29,712 nt of DNA from CAYTIB01 sp964437725. GTDB lineage: Bacteria > UBA8248 > JACPRG01 > G963555815. Shown here in pieces: positions 1 to 7,318 of this stretch. Position 1 is the first letter of the stretch, and each line of letters opens with the position of its first letter. The notes under the pieces were generated by a model. It was not told the origin of the DNA. It was given only the letters and a program-made list of their open reading frames with translations, and did no database searches. The stretch lies in NCBI GenBank assembly GCA_964437725.1, contig CAYTIB010000035.1:1-29712 (forward strand). Reading direction: 5' to 3'. Position numbers and translations under genes: made by a program.

Positions 1-32
1 TAAATAGTAAGGATTGTACACGGCAGATAATT

Positions 33-551
33 TTGGGCTTCATGCTAATTGTTTTTCTCACTGGATGTGGCTCCTCTTCGAGAAGTTCCTCGGGGTCGAG
101 CCCTTCAGGTGTTGACTCTAAAAATAAAGATGTAAACATTGAGCTTTCGCGCCGCAGTGAAGAACCGTGTCCATCCTTCCTCTCTGTTAATCCAGTGCAA
201 TCATCGATTAAGGGTGTGTGGCTGTCTAATCGACGTATCCCCTTTAAAATGCGAATTGCGGGAAAACCCCAGGTTGTTCCTGGTTTGCGCGATGTTTCTG
301 AGATCCTTTTGGTACTTGACGATTGGCGTACCAATGCCTGTAAAACCAGGCGGACTGAACAGGGGGTGAAACGCGCAACAATTGAACGCCGGGTTACACA
401 AGTGGATAATTACCTTCTTGGGTTTACGCTGATCCTAACAACTCCTTACGTCAATCGAAATGAGGCGGAGGAAGAACTGCTAAAATGGGTGCGGGAGGTT
501 CGGGATCGGCTCCTAAAAGAACTGATGCGTGGTACTGGCCATCAGTCGTAG
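33..551 (+). CDS. Putative lipoprotein of unknown family
   Basis: I do not recognise the family. The product has a short hydrophobic stretch ending in an L-T-G-C lipobox with Cys12, which would be lipidated, then a Ser/Gly-rich linker (about residues 13-26). A soluble domain follows with no known motif, and the C-terminus (about 140-165) is a charged Glu/Arg/Leu helix. The TTG at 33 is only the first start-like codon. The reading frame stays open to base 3 and adds residues including Lys and Arg before the hydrophobic core, so the real start may be upstream or just outside the window. Two terminator-like hairpins follow within 220 bases, which suggests this gene ends a transcription unit separate from surE. 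An outer-membrane or periplasmic location is inferred from the lipobox alone. Confidence 0.6.
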   Translation: MGFMLIVFLTGCGSSSRSSSGSSPSGVDSKNKDVNIELSRRSEEPCPSFLSVNPVQSSIKGVWLSNRRIPFKMRIAGKPQVVPGLRDVSEILLVLDDWRTNACKTRRTEQGVKRATIERRVTQVDNYLLGFTLILTTPYVNRNEAEEELLKWVREVRDRLLKELMRGTGHQS

Positions 552-688
552 GTAGTCGATTTCCTGGTGAATTTACAAACCGCCTTTATGGTTTTCAGTT
601 GGACGTCTTCTACACATCACGGGAGGCTTTAAACCCATCTTGCGAATACGGATAATTTTCAGCTTTTCCCTCTGTTCACATTCTTGAC

Positions 689-725
689 AATCCCGCTGAG
701 CAGTTCTTGCGGAATTTGTTTTTTT
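689..725 (+). terminator. Candidate rho-independent terminator after the lipoprotein gene
   Basis: Arms at 689-696 and 709-716 pair with one mismatch around a 12-base loop and are followed by a T-rich run (719-725). It lies in the 270-base gene-free stretch between the lipoprotein gene and surE. A TTGACA at 684-689 overlaps the first arm but has no convincing -10 partner. Confidence 0.5.
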
Positions 726-749
726 ATAGAAGCACTGCATTGCTTCGAT

Positions 750-772
750 TTAATCGGGCGATTAATTTTTTT
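750..772 (+). terminator. Candidate second terminator upstream of surE
   Basis: TTAATC (750-755) pairs with GATTAA (760-765) around a four-base GGGC loop and is followed at once by seven T residues. The stem is short and AT-rich, so it is weaker than the T-run suggests. It may back up the hairpin at 689-716. I see no other gene or strong promoter between 552 and 821. Confidence 0.4.
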
Positions 773-821
773 GTCTTAATTCGTTTTGGAAGGCTATAGA
801 AAGAGAGAGAATGAGACACCC

Positions 822-1586
822 GTGAAAATTCTCCTTAGCAATGACGATGGTATCTATTCTGTTGGTTTGAAATCTCTGCATGATGCCCTTATAAAAAATC
901 ATCAGGTCGTTGTCGTTGCTCCTGACAGGGAAAGAAGTGCAGCTAGTCATTCACTGACGCTTCGTAGTCCTCTCCGTGTAAAGGAGATTGATCAGGATTG
1001 GTATTCGGTTGACGGGACGCCAACCGATTGTGTTCACCTAGCATTGAATGGACTTTTGTCAGGGCCGCGACCAGAGATGGTTGTTGCAGGGATCAATATG
1101 GGAGCCAATTTAGGAAGTGATGTCACTTATTCTGGGACTGTGGCGGCTGCGATGGAGGGTGCCCTTTCTGGTTTGCCTTCGATCGCTGTTTCTCAGGTTT
1201 CTCGGGAGTCCCATGAATTTGAGTCAGCTGCAAAGATAGCGGCAAAGCTTGTACGAATTGTTGAGAAAAAAGGCCTACCCGATGGTACTTTGTTAAATGT
1301 AAACGTTCCAGATATTTCAAAGGGTCCTATCCGTGGAGTCCGGGTGACCCGTCAGGGAAAAAGCTTCTATGGAGAATCTGTTTTGGAGAGGGTGGATCCA
1401 CGTGGGCAGAAGTATTTCTGGATAGGAAGCGGAGATGCTGATTGGACAAGAGGTGGCGATGTAGATATGGATGCGATCGATGAAGGAATTGTCTCCGTTA
1501 CTCCCCTGCATCTGAATTTGACGAATGAAACTGTCTATCGAGAGCTTTTAAAATGGAATTTTAACGCCTACCAGAATAATCTTTGA
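822..1586 (+). CDS. surE: 5'/3'-nucleotidase SurE
   Basis: SurE is a metal-dependent survival phosphatase that removes phosphate from nucleoside 5'- and 3'-monophosphates. The GTG at 822 gives a product opening with the family's hallmark M-K-I-L-L-S-N-D-D-G, whose paired Asp (residues 8-9) bind metal. The APDRxRSA-S segment follows, then the N-M-G-x-N-L-G-S-D-V-T-Y-S-G-T-V-x-A-A-M-E-G active-site block. A TTG at 786 would add twelve residues that the family does not have. At 254 residues the length is normal. The pcm start codon lies 30 bases past the stop, so the two genes are probably cotranscribed, as in many proteobacteria. Confidence 0.95.
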   Translation: MKILLSNDDGIYSVGLKSLHDALIKNHQVVVVAPDRERSAASHSLTLRSPLRVKEIDQDWYSVDGTPTDCVHLALNGLLSGPRPEMVVAGINMGANLGSDVTYSGTVAAAMEGALSGLPSIAVSQVSRESHEFESAAKIAAKLVRIVEKKGLPDGTLLNVNVPDISKGPIRGVRVTRQGKSFYGESVLERVDPRGQKYFWIGSGDADWTRGGDVDMDAIDEGIVSVTPLHLNLTNETVYRELLKWNFNAYQNNL

Positions 1587-1616
1587 TTGACTTGGTTGTT
1601 TGATGGAGGGTATCTG

Positions 1617-2321
1617 TTGAAATTTCCATTCAACTTTAAAAGCAAAACTGAACAATATGCTAAAGGGGATTCCCCGTTTTTTGAAAAAGAGCGGGAACGA
1701 ATGGTTGGCGACCAGCTCGCTAATCGTGGGATCACCGATGTTCGTGTGATGGATGCCATGCGGCGTGTCCCTCGTCATCTATTTGTAGAAGAAGCACTTC
1801 AGTCCCGTGCATACGGTGATCATCCGCTCCCTATAGGGGAAGGGCAAACGATTTCACAGCCCTTCATCGTGGCCTTGACAGTGCAAGGCCTCGACTTGAG
1901 AGGATCTGAGCGGGTTTTGGAAATTGGAATGGGTTCCGGTTATCAAACAGCCGTTCTGGCAGAGTTAACTGAGCAAGTGTATTCAATCGAACGATTGAGT
2001 TCTCTGGGCAGTATTGCTCGTGAGCGGTTAAACAACCTCGGCTATCGCAATGTGGTAACCCGCATTTCAGATGGTAGCCTTGGATGGGCCTCCGAGGCAC
2101 CGTTTGATGGCATCGTGGTTGCCGCTAGCTCTCCGGTTATTCCGCCTCCCCTCAAAGAGCAACTTGCCAACGGAGCCCATCTCATATTGCCTGTTGGAGA
2201 TTCAGAGGAACAGTCTTTGCGAAAAGTGACGAAAACTGAAGACCAGTATGAGAATATTGCAATGAGTTCTTGTGTTTTTGTTCGGTTAGTGGGTCGACAT
2301 GGTTGGGCGAAAGGGATTTGA
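1617..2321 (+). CDS. pcm: Protein-L-isoaspartate O-methyltransferase
   Basis: Pcm is an SAM-dependent repair enzyme that methylates isoaspartyl residues in damaged proteins. It shows the substrate-side Q-T-I-S-Q-P-F-I-V segment, the SAM-binding motif I (V-L-E-I-G-M-G-S-G-Y-Q-T), a VYSIER-type motif and a late F-D-G-I-V-V-A-A motif. The TTG at 1617 is chosen because a GGAGG at 1604-1608 precedes it by 8 bases. An ATG at 1700 would remove the N-terminal helix that leads into the conserved M-V-x-x-Q-L-x-x-R-G-I segment. The 234-residue product is slightly longer than the usual 205-220 because of its N-terminal leader. It is coupled to surE, a widely conserved pairing. Confidence 0.94.
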   Translation: MKFPFNFKSKTEQYAKGDSPFFEKERERMVGDQLANRGITDVRVMDAMRRVPRHLFVEEALQSRAYGDHPLPIGEGQTISQPFIVALTVQGLDLRGSERVLEIGMGSGYQTAVLAELTEQVYSIERLSSLGSIARERLNNLGYRNVVTRISDGSLGWASEAPFDGIVVAASSPVIPPPLKEQLANGAHLILPVGDSEEQSLRKVTKTEDQYENIAMSSCVFVRLVGRHGWAKGI

Positions 2322-2335
2322 ATATTATCAATGGA

Positions 2336-2364
2336 TTGGCAAATCCGGGCAGGTTTCATTAAAT
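2336..2364 (+). promoter_or_regulatory. Candidate promoter for tRNA-Pro
   Basis: TTGGCA (2336-2341) and TTAAAT (2359-2364) are 17 bases apart. They would place transcription start roughly 19 bases before the mature tRNA 5' end. The -10 match is only moderate. Confidence 0.35.
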
Positions 2365-2389
2365 AAGTGAGGGTTATTGTAAAGCCGAT

Positions 2390-2466
2390 CGGGGCGTAGC
2401 GCAGCCTGGTAGCGCGCTTGCTTCGGGAGCAAGAGGTCAGGAGTTCAAATCTCCTCGCCCCGACCA
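2390..2466 (+). tRNA. tRNA-Pro (anticodon CGG)
   Basis: This is a 77-base cloverleaf. The acceptor strands CGGGGCG (2390-2396) and CGCCCCG (2456-2462) pair perfectly. The anticodon stem CTTGC/GCAAG encloses the loop TTCGGGA, with anticodon CGG at 2424-2426 reading CCG proline codons. The T-arm contains GTTCAAAT. The discriminator A (2463) and an encoded CCA (2464-2466) complete the 3' end. A long hairpin starts at the final base. Confidence 0.97.
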
Positions 2467-2512
2467 TAGTGAAGGGGGACCGGTAGCAAAAAAACCGGTC
2501 CCCCTTCACTAT
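2466..2512 (+). terminator. 19-bp perfect hairpin abutting the tRNA 3' end
   Basis: Arms 2466-2484 and 2494-2512 are perfect reverse complements around a 9-base A-rich loop. The first base of the stem is the last base of the tRNA CCA. The position fits a terminator or a 3'-processing structure for the tRNA. The following bases contain only short T runs, so an intrinsic terminator with a classical U-tract is not certain. Confidence 0.65.
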
Positions 2513-2555
2513 TTGATTGTTTGAATTGTCTGCTTCAGTTTAGACTATCACTGGG

Positions 2556-2585
2556 TTGACAGTTCTTTCAGCCTTCTCCTAGAAT
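2556..2585 (+). promoter_or_regulatory. Near-consensus sigma70-type promoter for the Gfo/Idh-DAHPS-AroE operon
   Basis: TTGACA (2556-2561) is followed after 18 bases by TAGAAT (2580-2585). It lies just downstream of the tRNA hairpin, and the predicted start near 2592 leaves a leader of about 48 bases before the GTG at 2640. Confidence 0.65.
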
Positions 2586-2639
2586 TTCGGGCGTTTTTTG
2601 GATGTGTCCTATGGTCTTTATTTAATCGGGGAGGTTCTG

Positions 2640-3665
2640 GTGAAGATCCTGCAGATCGGTCTAGGCGGGTTTGGGAAAAATCACGTTGAGGCTTGGACAC
2701 GAATGGGTATGGCCGACTCTCTTTATGTTGCCGATCTTAAACCAGAAGCTTTCAATCTGCTCTCACGCTATCAGATTTCACCTAGTCACTTTTCAACTGA
2801 CTTAGAAAGATTCTTGGATGATGTCGATATTGTGGACATTGTAACGCCCTCAGATAGCCATTTTAAGTTGTGTCAAACAGCTATTGAAGCTGGAAAAGAT
2901 GTTTTCGTGGAGAAGCCGATTACGGTAAAGACGGAAGAGGCCGAAGAACTTGCTTTCCTGGTAAAAAAATCAGAGAAAATTTTACAGGTTGGATACTATT
3001 ATCGATTTCATCCGATCTCTAGGTTTATTAAAGAGAAAATAGATGCCGGAGCTTTGGGTGAAATTCGCTATATAGCTGGAAACTTCTTAGGTTTTAAGCG
3101 AGCAAGGAATGACGTTGGGGTTACCCATACTGATGCTATACACTTTTTTGATTTGTATAATTGGTTTTTAGGGCCAGCTGAGACAGTATTGGCGTCGATT
3201 GTTCGTGATCATTTTGGCCGTGGACTAGAGGATACCTCGTTGGTGGTTTTGGAATACCCGGGTGGGGCTATCGGAAAGGTGGAATCTGGTTATATCCAAC
3301 CAGGGCAATGGATCGAAAAGGTTGTCCCCGGGGCAATGACTACGAAGGATCTTTGGGTAATAGGTTCAAAAGCAACAATTGTGGCAGATTTCGAAGTGGA
3401 AACACTGACAATGCACAAAGTTCGCCACGAGCTAATCGATGGCACCTGGACCGCAATTCGAGATGGGGCGGAAACACCCGTTCTTGGGACAGCTAGTCCA
3501 GTCGATCAGGTTATTTTGGAGTTAGAGTCTTTCCTTGAATCCGTTAAGTCAAGGAACGAACCAGATGCGGGGGTAATTGGTAGTGGGGTGCATTTAGGTA
3601 AGATTATGGATGCGGTCTATAAGTCCAGCCAGGAACAAAGATCCGTTTCCCTGGATCTTTTGTGA
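2640..3665 (+). CDS. Gfo/Idh/MocA-family NAD(P)-dependent oxidoreductase
   Basis: The family oxidises or reduces sugars, sugar nucleotides and cyclitols. The product opens with a Rossmann glycine motif G-L-G-G-F-G (residues 7-12) and has the signature E-K-P (91-93), whose Lys is catalytic. The C-terminal half contains a T-H-T-D-A-I-H-F-F-D segment (about 152-161) that supplies the usual active-site His and Asp. The GTG at 2640 is chosen because GGGGAGG at 2628-2634 precedes it and translation then begins at the typical V/M-K-I-L-Q-I-G. The upstream TTG at 2598 has no such site. It is the first gene of an apparent operon with a DAHP-synthase-like and an AroE-like gene (gaps of 22 and 31 bases), which suggests a carbohydrate or cyclitol substrate. 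The exact substrate is unknown. Confidence 0.85.
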   Translation: MKILQIGLGGFGKNHVEAWTRMGMADSLYVADLKPEAFNLLSRYQISPSHFSTDLERFLDDVDIVDIVTPSDSHFKLCQTAIEAGKDVFVEKPITVKTEEAEELAFLVKKSEKILQVGYYYRFHPISRFIKEKIDAGALGEIRYIAGNFLGFKRARNDVGVTHTDAIHFFDLYNWFLGPAETVLASIVRDHFGRGLEDTSLVVLEYPGGAIGKVESGYIQPGQWIEKVVPGAMTTKDLWVIGSKATIVADFEVETLTMHKVRHELIDGTWTAIRDGAETPVLGTASPVDQVILELESFLESVKSRNEPDAGVIGSGVHLGKIMDAVYKSSQEQRSVSLDLL

Positions 3666-3687
3666 GAGATTTTGAAGGGGGTAGGGC

Positions 3688-4551
3688 GTGAAGGATATAT
3701 CAGGAAGGGATTTGGAGAATAACATACCTTTGGTTTCCCGTCGCGAAGGATTGGAACAAAGCGTTGTTCGCGTGGGGGATGTGTTGATCGGGGGAGATCG
3801 ATTGGTGGTTATGGCAGGTCCATGCACCATCGAGAATTTGGAGCAACTTCTTGAAATAGCTCGACAGGTTAAGAAAAGTGGTGCGACTCTTCTGCGGGGT
3901 GGAGCCTATAAGCCCATGACTTTTCCGTATCGAAATGAGAAAGCTTTTGAGCTTGGGAAAATAGGATTGGATAATTTGAGGAAGGTTCGGGAGGAAGTCG
4001 GACTTCCTGTTGTAACTGAGGTTGTGGATGTTCGGTTGGTAGAGGAGGTAGCTGAGGCAGCGGATATGGTCCAGGTTGGAGCAAGGAACATGCAGAACTT
4101 TCCACTATTGGAAGAGCTTGGACGAAGTGGAATGCCTGTTTTACTGAAGAGGCACTTCGGCTGTGGTCTTAGGGATTGGTTGGGTGCGGCCGAATATCTT
4201 TATAACCTGGGAAATGAACAGGTTGTGATGTGTGAGCGAGGAATCGTTGCTCCTCACACACACGAACCAACGGCTCGCTTTATAGCCGATATCCAGGCGA
4301 TCCCCGCAATTCGCAAGTATTCTCACTTGCCGATAGTGGTTGACCCCAGCCATGCTACGTTTAACCGGGAATTTGTTCCTTCGATTTCTAAGGCAGCTAT
4401 TGCGGCAGGTGCAGATGGTTTGATTTTGGAGGTGCATCCGACACCACAAGAGGCGGCTGTGGATCCTCTTCAAGCACTTAGCTATGAGGTATTCGACGAA
4501 TTGATGGACAAATTGCGTGATTTGGCCCCTATTGTCGACAAGTCGTTGTAA
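3688..4551 (+). CDS. DAHP-synthase-like enzyme (type I-beta / KDOPS superfamily), divergent
   Basis: The family condenses phosphoenolpyruvate with an aldose phosphate; DAHP synthase uses erythrose 4-phosphate and starts the shikimate pathway. Family features present are A-G-P-C (43-46, Cys metal ligand), R-G-G-A-Y-K-P (70-76), Q-V-G-A-R-N-M-Q-N-F (129-138), C-E-R-G (182-185), D-P-S-H-A-T (219-224, His ligand), E-V-H-P (248-251) and Asp259 near the last metal site. Two regions differ from ordinary I-beta enzymes. The K-R-G segment reads K-R-H (154-156). The segment after C-E-R-G-I, normally ending in an R-N-T-L-type loop, reads A-P-H-T-H-E-P-T-A-R and seems about three residues longer. There is no ACT or chorismate-mutase regulatory domain. 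The GTG start follows a G-rich stretch. The true aldose substrate is uncertain. Confidence 0.8.
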   Translation: MKDISGRDLENNIPLVSRREGLEQSVVRVGDVLIGGDRLVVMAGPCTIENLEQLLEIARQVKKSGATLLRGGAYKPMTFPYRNEKAFELGKIGLDNLRKVREEVGLPVVTEVVDVRLVEEVAEAADMVQVGARNMQNFPLLEELGRSGMPVLLKRHFGCGLRDWLGAAEYLYNLGNEQVVMCERGIVAPHTHEPTARFIADIQAIPAIRKYSHLPIVVDPSHATFNREFVPSISKAAIAAGADGLILEVHPTPQEAAVDPLQALSYEVFDELMDKLRDLAPIVDKSL

Positions 4552-4582
4552 GCCTCTCCACCCATGAATAGGGAAGAGTAGA

Positions 4583-5695
4583 ATGGTTAGCGATCTGGTT
4601 GATATTCAGGACTGTATATCCAACAAGCTTAATGAGGAGGTGGAGTCTGTCTCCTATTTTGTTGGAATTGTAGGTGATCGTCCATCGCAGTACGCAAAAA
4701 GCCCAACGATTTGGAATCCGACGCTGAAAAAGTTCAAGTTCGATGCCTTATATGTTGCTTTCGATGTGGAGGAAGGTAACCTTTCGGACCTTTTACAGGC
4801 TCTGCGGGTTCATCCTCAACTTATGGGTTTTAATGTAACCGTGCCTTATAAAGTGAAAATTCTTCCTTTGCTAGATGAATTGGAATCCAAGGCGGAGAGA
4901 ATTGGTGCTGTCAACACAGTTGTAAGAGAACCTGAAGGTCGGCTAGTGGGATACAACACAGATGGGCAGGGAGGTATAGATAGCCTGACACAGGTTCAGC
5001 CAGGGGAGAAGAATGTATTTATCTCGTCGCTAAAAGGGGCGAAGACTTTGCTCATTGGGTCTGGAGGTGCAGCAGCAGCGTTGGCTCATTACATTAATGA
5101 ATCGAGTGAAGGTGCAGCCCTAACGATTGCAAATCGAACAGAAGAAACTGCGAAATTATTGGCAGAATCTGTTAATAAGGCAGGAGGGTTGGCGACTGGA
5201 GTTTCCGAGACGGAAATCGAAAACATTGCTCCGGAAGTTGGTCTGATTGTCAATGCGACGGTTAAGGGTCAAAGTGGAATTCGACAACTTGCAGACGGAG
5301 CGGCGACATGTATGGAGCCTTATTCCTCACTGGCCTTAGCTGAGCCCGAAACCGTCTCTCGGTTGACCTCCGATAATGAAAATCAGTTTTACTCTGACTG
5401 GTGGAAAAATTCCATGGAAAGTGTGGTTGAAAATCAGAGGAAGTCTTCCGAAATTGTCTCGATAATACCTTCTGGAGTCCGTTTCTATGATTCAATTTAC
5501 TCCCCGGAGGAAACGGTTTTTCTCCGTCATGGGCGTTTGAGTGGTCACCAAATCATGAACGGAAAGGGGATGAATGTTTGTCAGGCCGCTGACGGGTTTT
5601 TTAATAGGATTATGTCCAGATATCTTCAAGAGCAAAATCTAATGAATGGAGAAGTCTATAAAGCTATCCGAGATTTCATGTATCAAGTTTGGTAG
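4583..5695 (+). CDS. Shikimate-dehydrogenase-like (AroE-family) protein with a large insertion
   Basis: AroE reduces 3-dehydroshikimate with NADPH. Visible features are G-F-N-V-T-V-P-Y-K with catalytic Lys90, N-T-D-G with catalytic Asp127, the nucleotide-binding G-S-G-G-A-A-A-A-L-A (149-158), N-A-T (224-226), D-S-I-Y-S-P-E-E-T (303-311) and Gln344. At 370 residues it is about 90 longer than usual. Most of the excess is an insert of about 70 residues (231-300) between N-A-T-x-K-G-Q and the D-x-x-Y-x-P segment, plus about 24 N-terminal residues. The shikimate-binding H-S-x-S-P is Y-A-K-S-P (37-41), and the following H-N is W-N. It may be a real AroE or a relative acting on another compound. It is the last gene of the operon. 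The start has a GGAAG at about 4571. Confidence 0.8.
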   Translation: MVSDLVDIQDCISNKLNEEVESVSYFVGIVGDRPSQYAKSPTIWNPTLKKFKFDALYVAFDVEEGNLSDLLQALRVHPQLMGFNVTVPYKVKILPLLDELESKAERIGAVNTVVREPEGRLVGYNTDGQGGIDSLTQVQPGEKNVFISSLKGAKTLLIGSGGAAAALAHYINESSEGAALTIANRTEETAKLLAESVNKAGGLATGVSETEIENIAPEVGLIVNATVKGQSGIRQLADGAATCMEPYSSLALAEPETVSRLTSDNENQFYSDWWKNSMESVVENQRKSSEIVSIIPSGVRFYDSIYSPEETVFLRHGRLSGHQIMNGKGMNVCQAADGFFNRIMSRYLQEQNLMNGEVYKAIRDFMYQVW

Positions 5696-5710
5696 CTTGA
5701 ATTTTTTTTT
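5683..5710 (+). terminator. Candidate weak terminator overlapping the AroE-like stop codon
   Basis: TCAAG (5683-5687) pairs with CTTGA (5696-5700) around an 8-base loop, followed by one A and a run of about nine T residues. The stem is short, but the U-tract is strong and it sits at the end of the three-gene operon. Confidence 0.4.
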
Positions 5711-5866
5711 GTTGGCAGGGCTGAAGGACCGCTTCGCTTTTAAGGTATTAATTTTGAATCGAAATTATCAGCATGCTTTGCGGTTTTAGGTGCTTGCTTT
5801 TCCAACCAAGTGCTGAGTGGTCTCTTTCCGAAGGTTCAGTGCAAACGCAATGAGAGAAAGTGAGTT

Positions 5867-6775
5867 ATGAAGGTACTTGTTACAGGATCAAAAGGACTTA
5901 TTGGTTCTGCCCTGGTTCCGTTTCTGGTCGATAAGGGATGTGAAGTTGTTAGGCTAGTGCGAACCGAGGGGGTGAATTCTGGAAAGGAGTTTTTTTGGGA
6001 TCCAGAAAGCGGCAAGTTGGATCCTTTTGTGTTTAATAATTGTGATGCTGTTATTCATCTTGCGGGTGAAAATATTGCAGCTGGAAGATGGACCCGTGAG
6101 CGCAAAAGTAGAATTCGTATGAGCAGGGTCAATGGAACGCGTTTGCTTACTGAGACCTTGGCATCTCTTGATGATCCACCTAAGGTTTTTGTCTCATCTT
6201 CTGCCACTGGATATTATGGCAGTCGTAGTGATGGAAAGTTGAGTGAGGAGAGTTGTGCGGGGTCCGGTTTTTTGCCTGAGGTTTGTTTGGAGTGGGAGGG
6301 AGCAACATCGCCTCTAGTGAATACTGGAATTCGTCTTGTTATCCTTCGAATAGGTATTGTTCTAAGTCCGTATGGGGGAGCGCTTGCGAAGATGCTAACC
6401 CCATTCAGTATGGGATTAGGCGGAAAGATTGGAAGTGGCAGCCAGTATTGGAGTTGGATCGCGATCGATGATTTGGTCGAGGTAATCCATTTTGTAATGT
6501 TTTCAGAAGGCCTTCGTGGAATCGTGAATGCTGTAGCCCCTGAACCCATTACAAATGTCGAATTTACGAAAATTTTAGGAAGTGTCCTCTCTCGCCCTGC
6601 TTTTTTACCTCTTCCAGCATTTGTGGCTAAGATTGTCCTGGGGGAGATGGCGGAGGAACTTCTTCTTGCTAGTACTCGAGTAGAGCCCCATCAATTACAG
6701 GAAGCGGGTTTTGCCTTTCGGTATTCTCATTTAGAAGAAGCCTTGCGCTGTGTTTTGGACAGAGAGGTTAAATAA
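5867..6775 (+). CDS. TIGR01777-family NAD-dependent epimerase (YfcH/SDR39U1-like)
   Basis: This is an extended SDR-fold protein whose physiological substrate is not established for the family. It opens with M-K-V-L-V-T-G-S-K-G-L-I-G-S, the NAD(P)-binding glycine motif. It then shows the family-typical V-I-H-L-A-G-E-N-I (about residues 63-71), W-T and R-K segments, V-S-S-S-A-T-G-Y-Y-G (about 109-118) and W-S-W-I-A-I-D-D. The C-terminal part (about 250-295) with the pattern A-S-T-R-V-x-P-x-x-L-x-x-x-G-F is the DUF1731 tail found in this subgroup. The length of 302 is normal. It stands 170 bases after the AroE-like gene, and the next gene starts 31 bases downstream, so it may be cotranscribed with that one. 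Confidence 0.9.
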   Translation: MKVLVTGSKGLIGSALVPFLVDKGCEVVRLVRTEGVNSGKEFFWDPESGKLDPFVFNNCDAVIHLAGENIAAGRWTRERKSRIRMSRVNGTRLLTETLASLDDPPKVFVSSSATGYYGSRSDGKLSEESCAGSGFLPEVCLEWEGATSPLVNTGIRLVILRIGIVLSPYGGALAKMLTPFSMGLGGKIGSGSQYWSWIAIDDLVEVIHFVMFSEGLRGIVNAVAPEPITNVEFTKILGSVLSRPAFLPLPAFVAKIVLGEMAEELLLASTRVEPHQLQEAGFAFRYSHLEEALRCVLDREVK

Positions 6776-6806
6776 CCCTTAGTAATTACGCTTTAGAGGT
6801 AATGCT

Positions 6807-7277
6807 TTGAGTGTATCAGCCCGATTGATGATTGGTGTGATAGGGGCAAATAGCCCATCCGACGAAACTTATGGGCTTGCCTATGAAATAGGTTACAAGA
6901 TTGCAGAACGAGGTGGGATAGTCGTGTGTGGGGGGCTTGGAGGTGTAATGGAGGCCACCTGCAAAGGTGCGAAAGAGGCTGGGGGGATCACCATAGGGAT
7001 CTTACCGGGTGATGAGGCCTCTACGGCGAACGCCTATGTAGACATTCCTATAGTTACCGGAATTGGATGGGCACGGAACATTATTCTTGTCCGCACTGCA
7101 GAGTCTATTATCGCAATGGATGGCAGTTACGGGACCCTTTCAGAATTGGCACATGCATTGCAGATGAAAAAACCAATTGTTGCTATCCGATCTCGAATTG
7201 CACCTGCAAATGTGCTACAGGTAGATGATCCCGATGAAGCTGTTAAAAGGGCCTTTGCTGCTTTTAATGATCGCTGA
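6807..7277 (+). CDS. TIGR00725 / LOG-superfamily (SLOG) protein
   Basis: This is a Rossmann-like SLOG-fold protein. The motifs are C-G-G-L-G-G-V-M-E-A (41-50), a P-G-D turn (67-69), an A-R-N helix, and G-S-Y-G-T-L-S-E (106-113) in place of the P-G-G-x-G-T-x-x-E of true LOG phosphoribohydrolases. These features match the TIGR00725 group, whose relatives include molybdenum-cofactor carrier proteins; the function here is not known. A carrier role would fit the molybdoenzyme at 27268-29616, but the two are far apart, so this is only a thought. The TTG start at 6807 is supported by AGAGG at 6795-6799. The length of 156 is normal for the group. Confidence 0.85.
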   Translation: MSVSARLMIGVIGANSPSDETYGLAYEIGYKIAERGGIVVCGGLGGVMEATCKGAKEAGGITIGILPGDEASTANAYVDIPIVTGIGWARNIILVRTAESIIAMDGSYGTLSELAHALQMKKPIVAIRSRIAPANVLQVDDPDEAVKRAFAAFNDR

Positions 7278-7318
7278 ACTTAACCGAGCTAATAGGCGAT
7301 GATTTGTTGAGGTCAAGG

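Noticed and set aside
684..712. A TTGACA at 684-689 as a promoter for surE.
   Set aside because: No acceptable -10 hexamer is found 16-18 bases downstream, and the region forms a terminator-like stem.
2042..2509. A 155-codon minus-strand frame covering the tRNA-Pro gene.
   Set aside because: The segment G-A-R-R-F-E-L-L-T-S-C is the known false product of reading a tRNA-Pro gene in antisense, and the rest lies opposite pcm.
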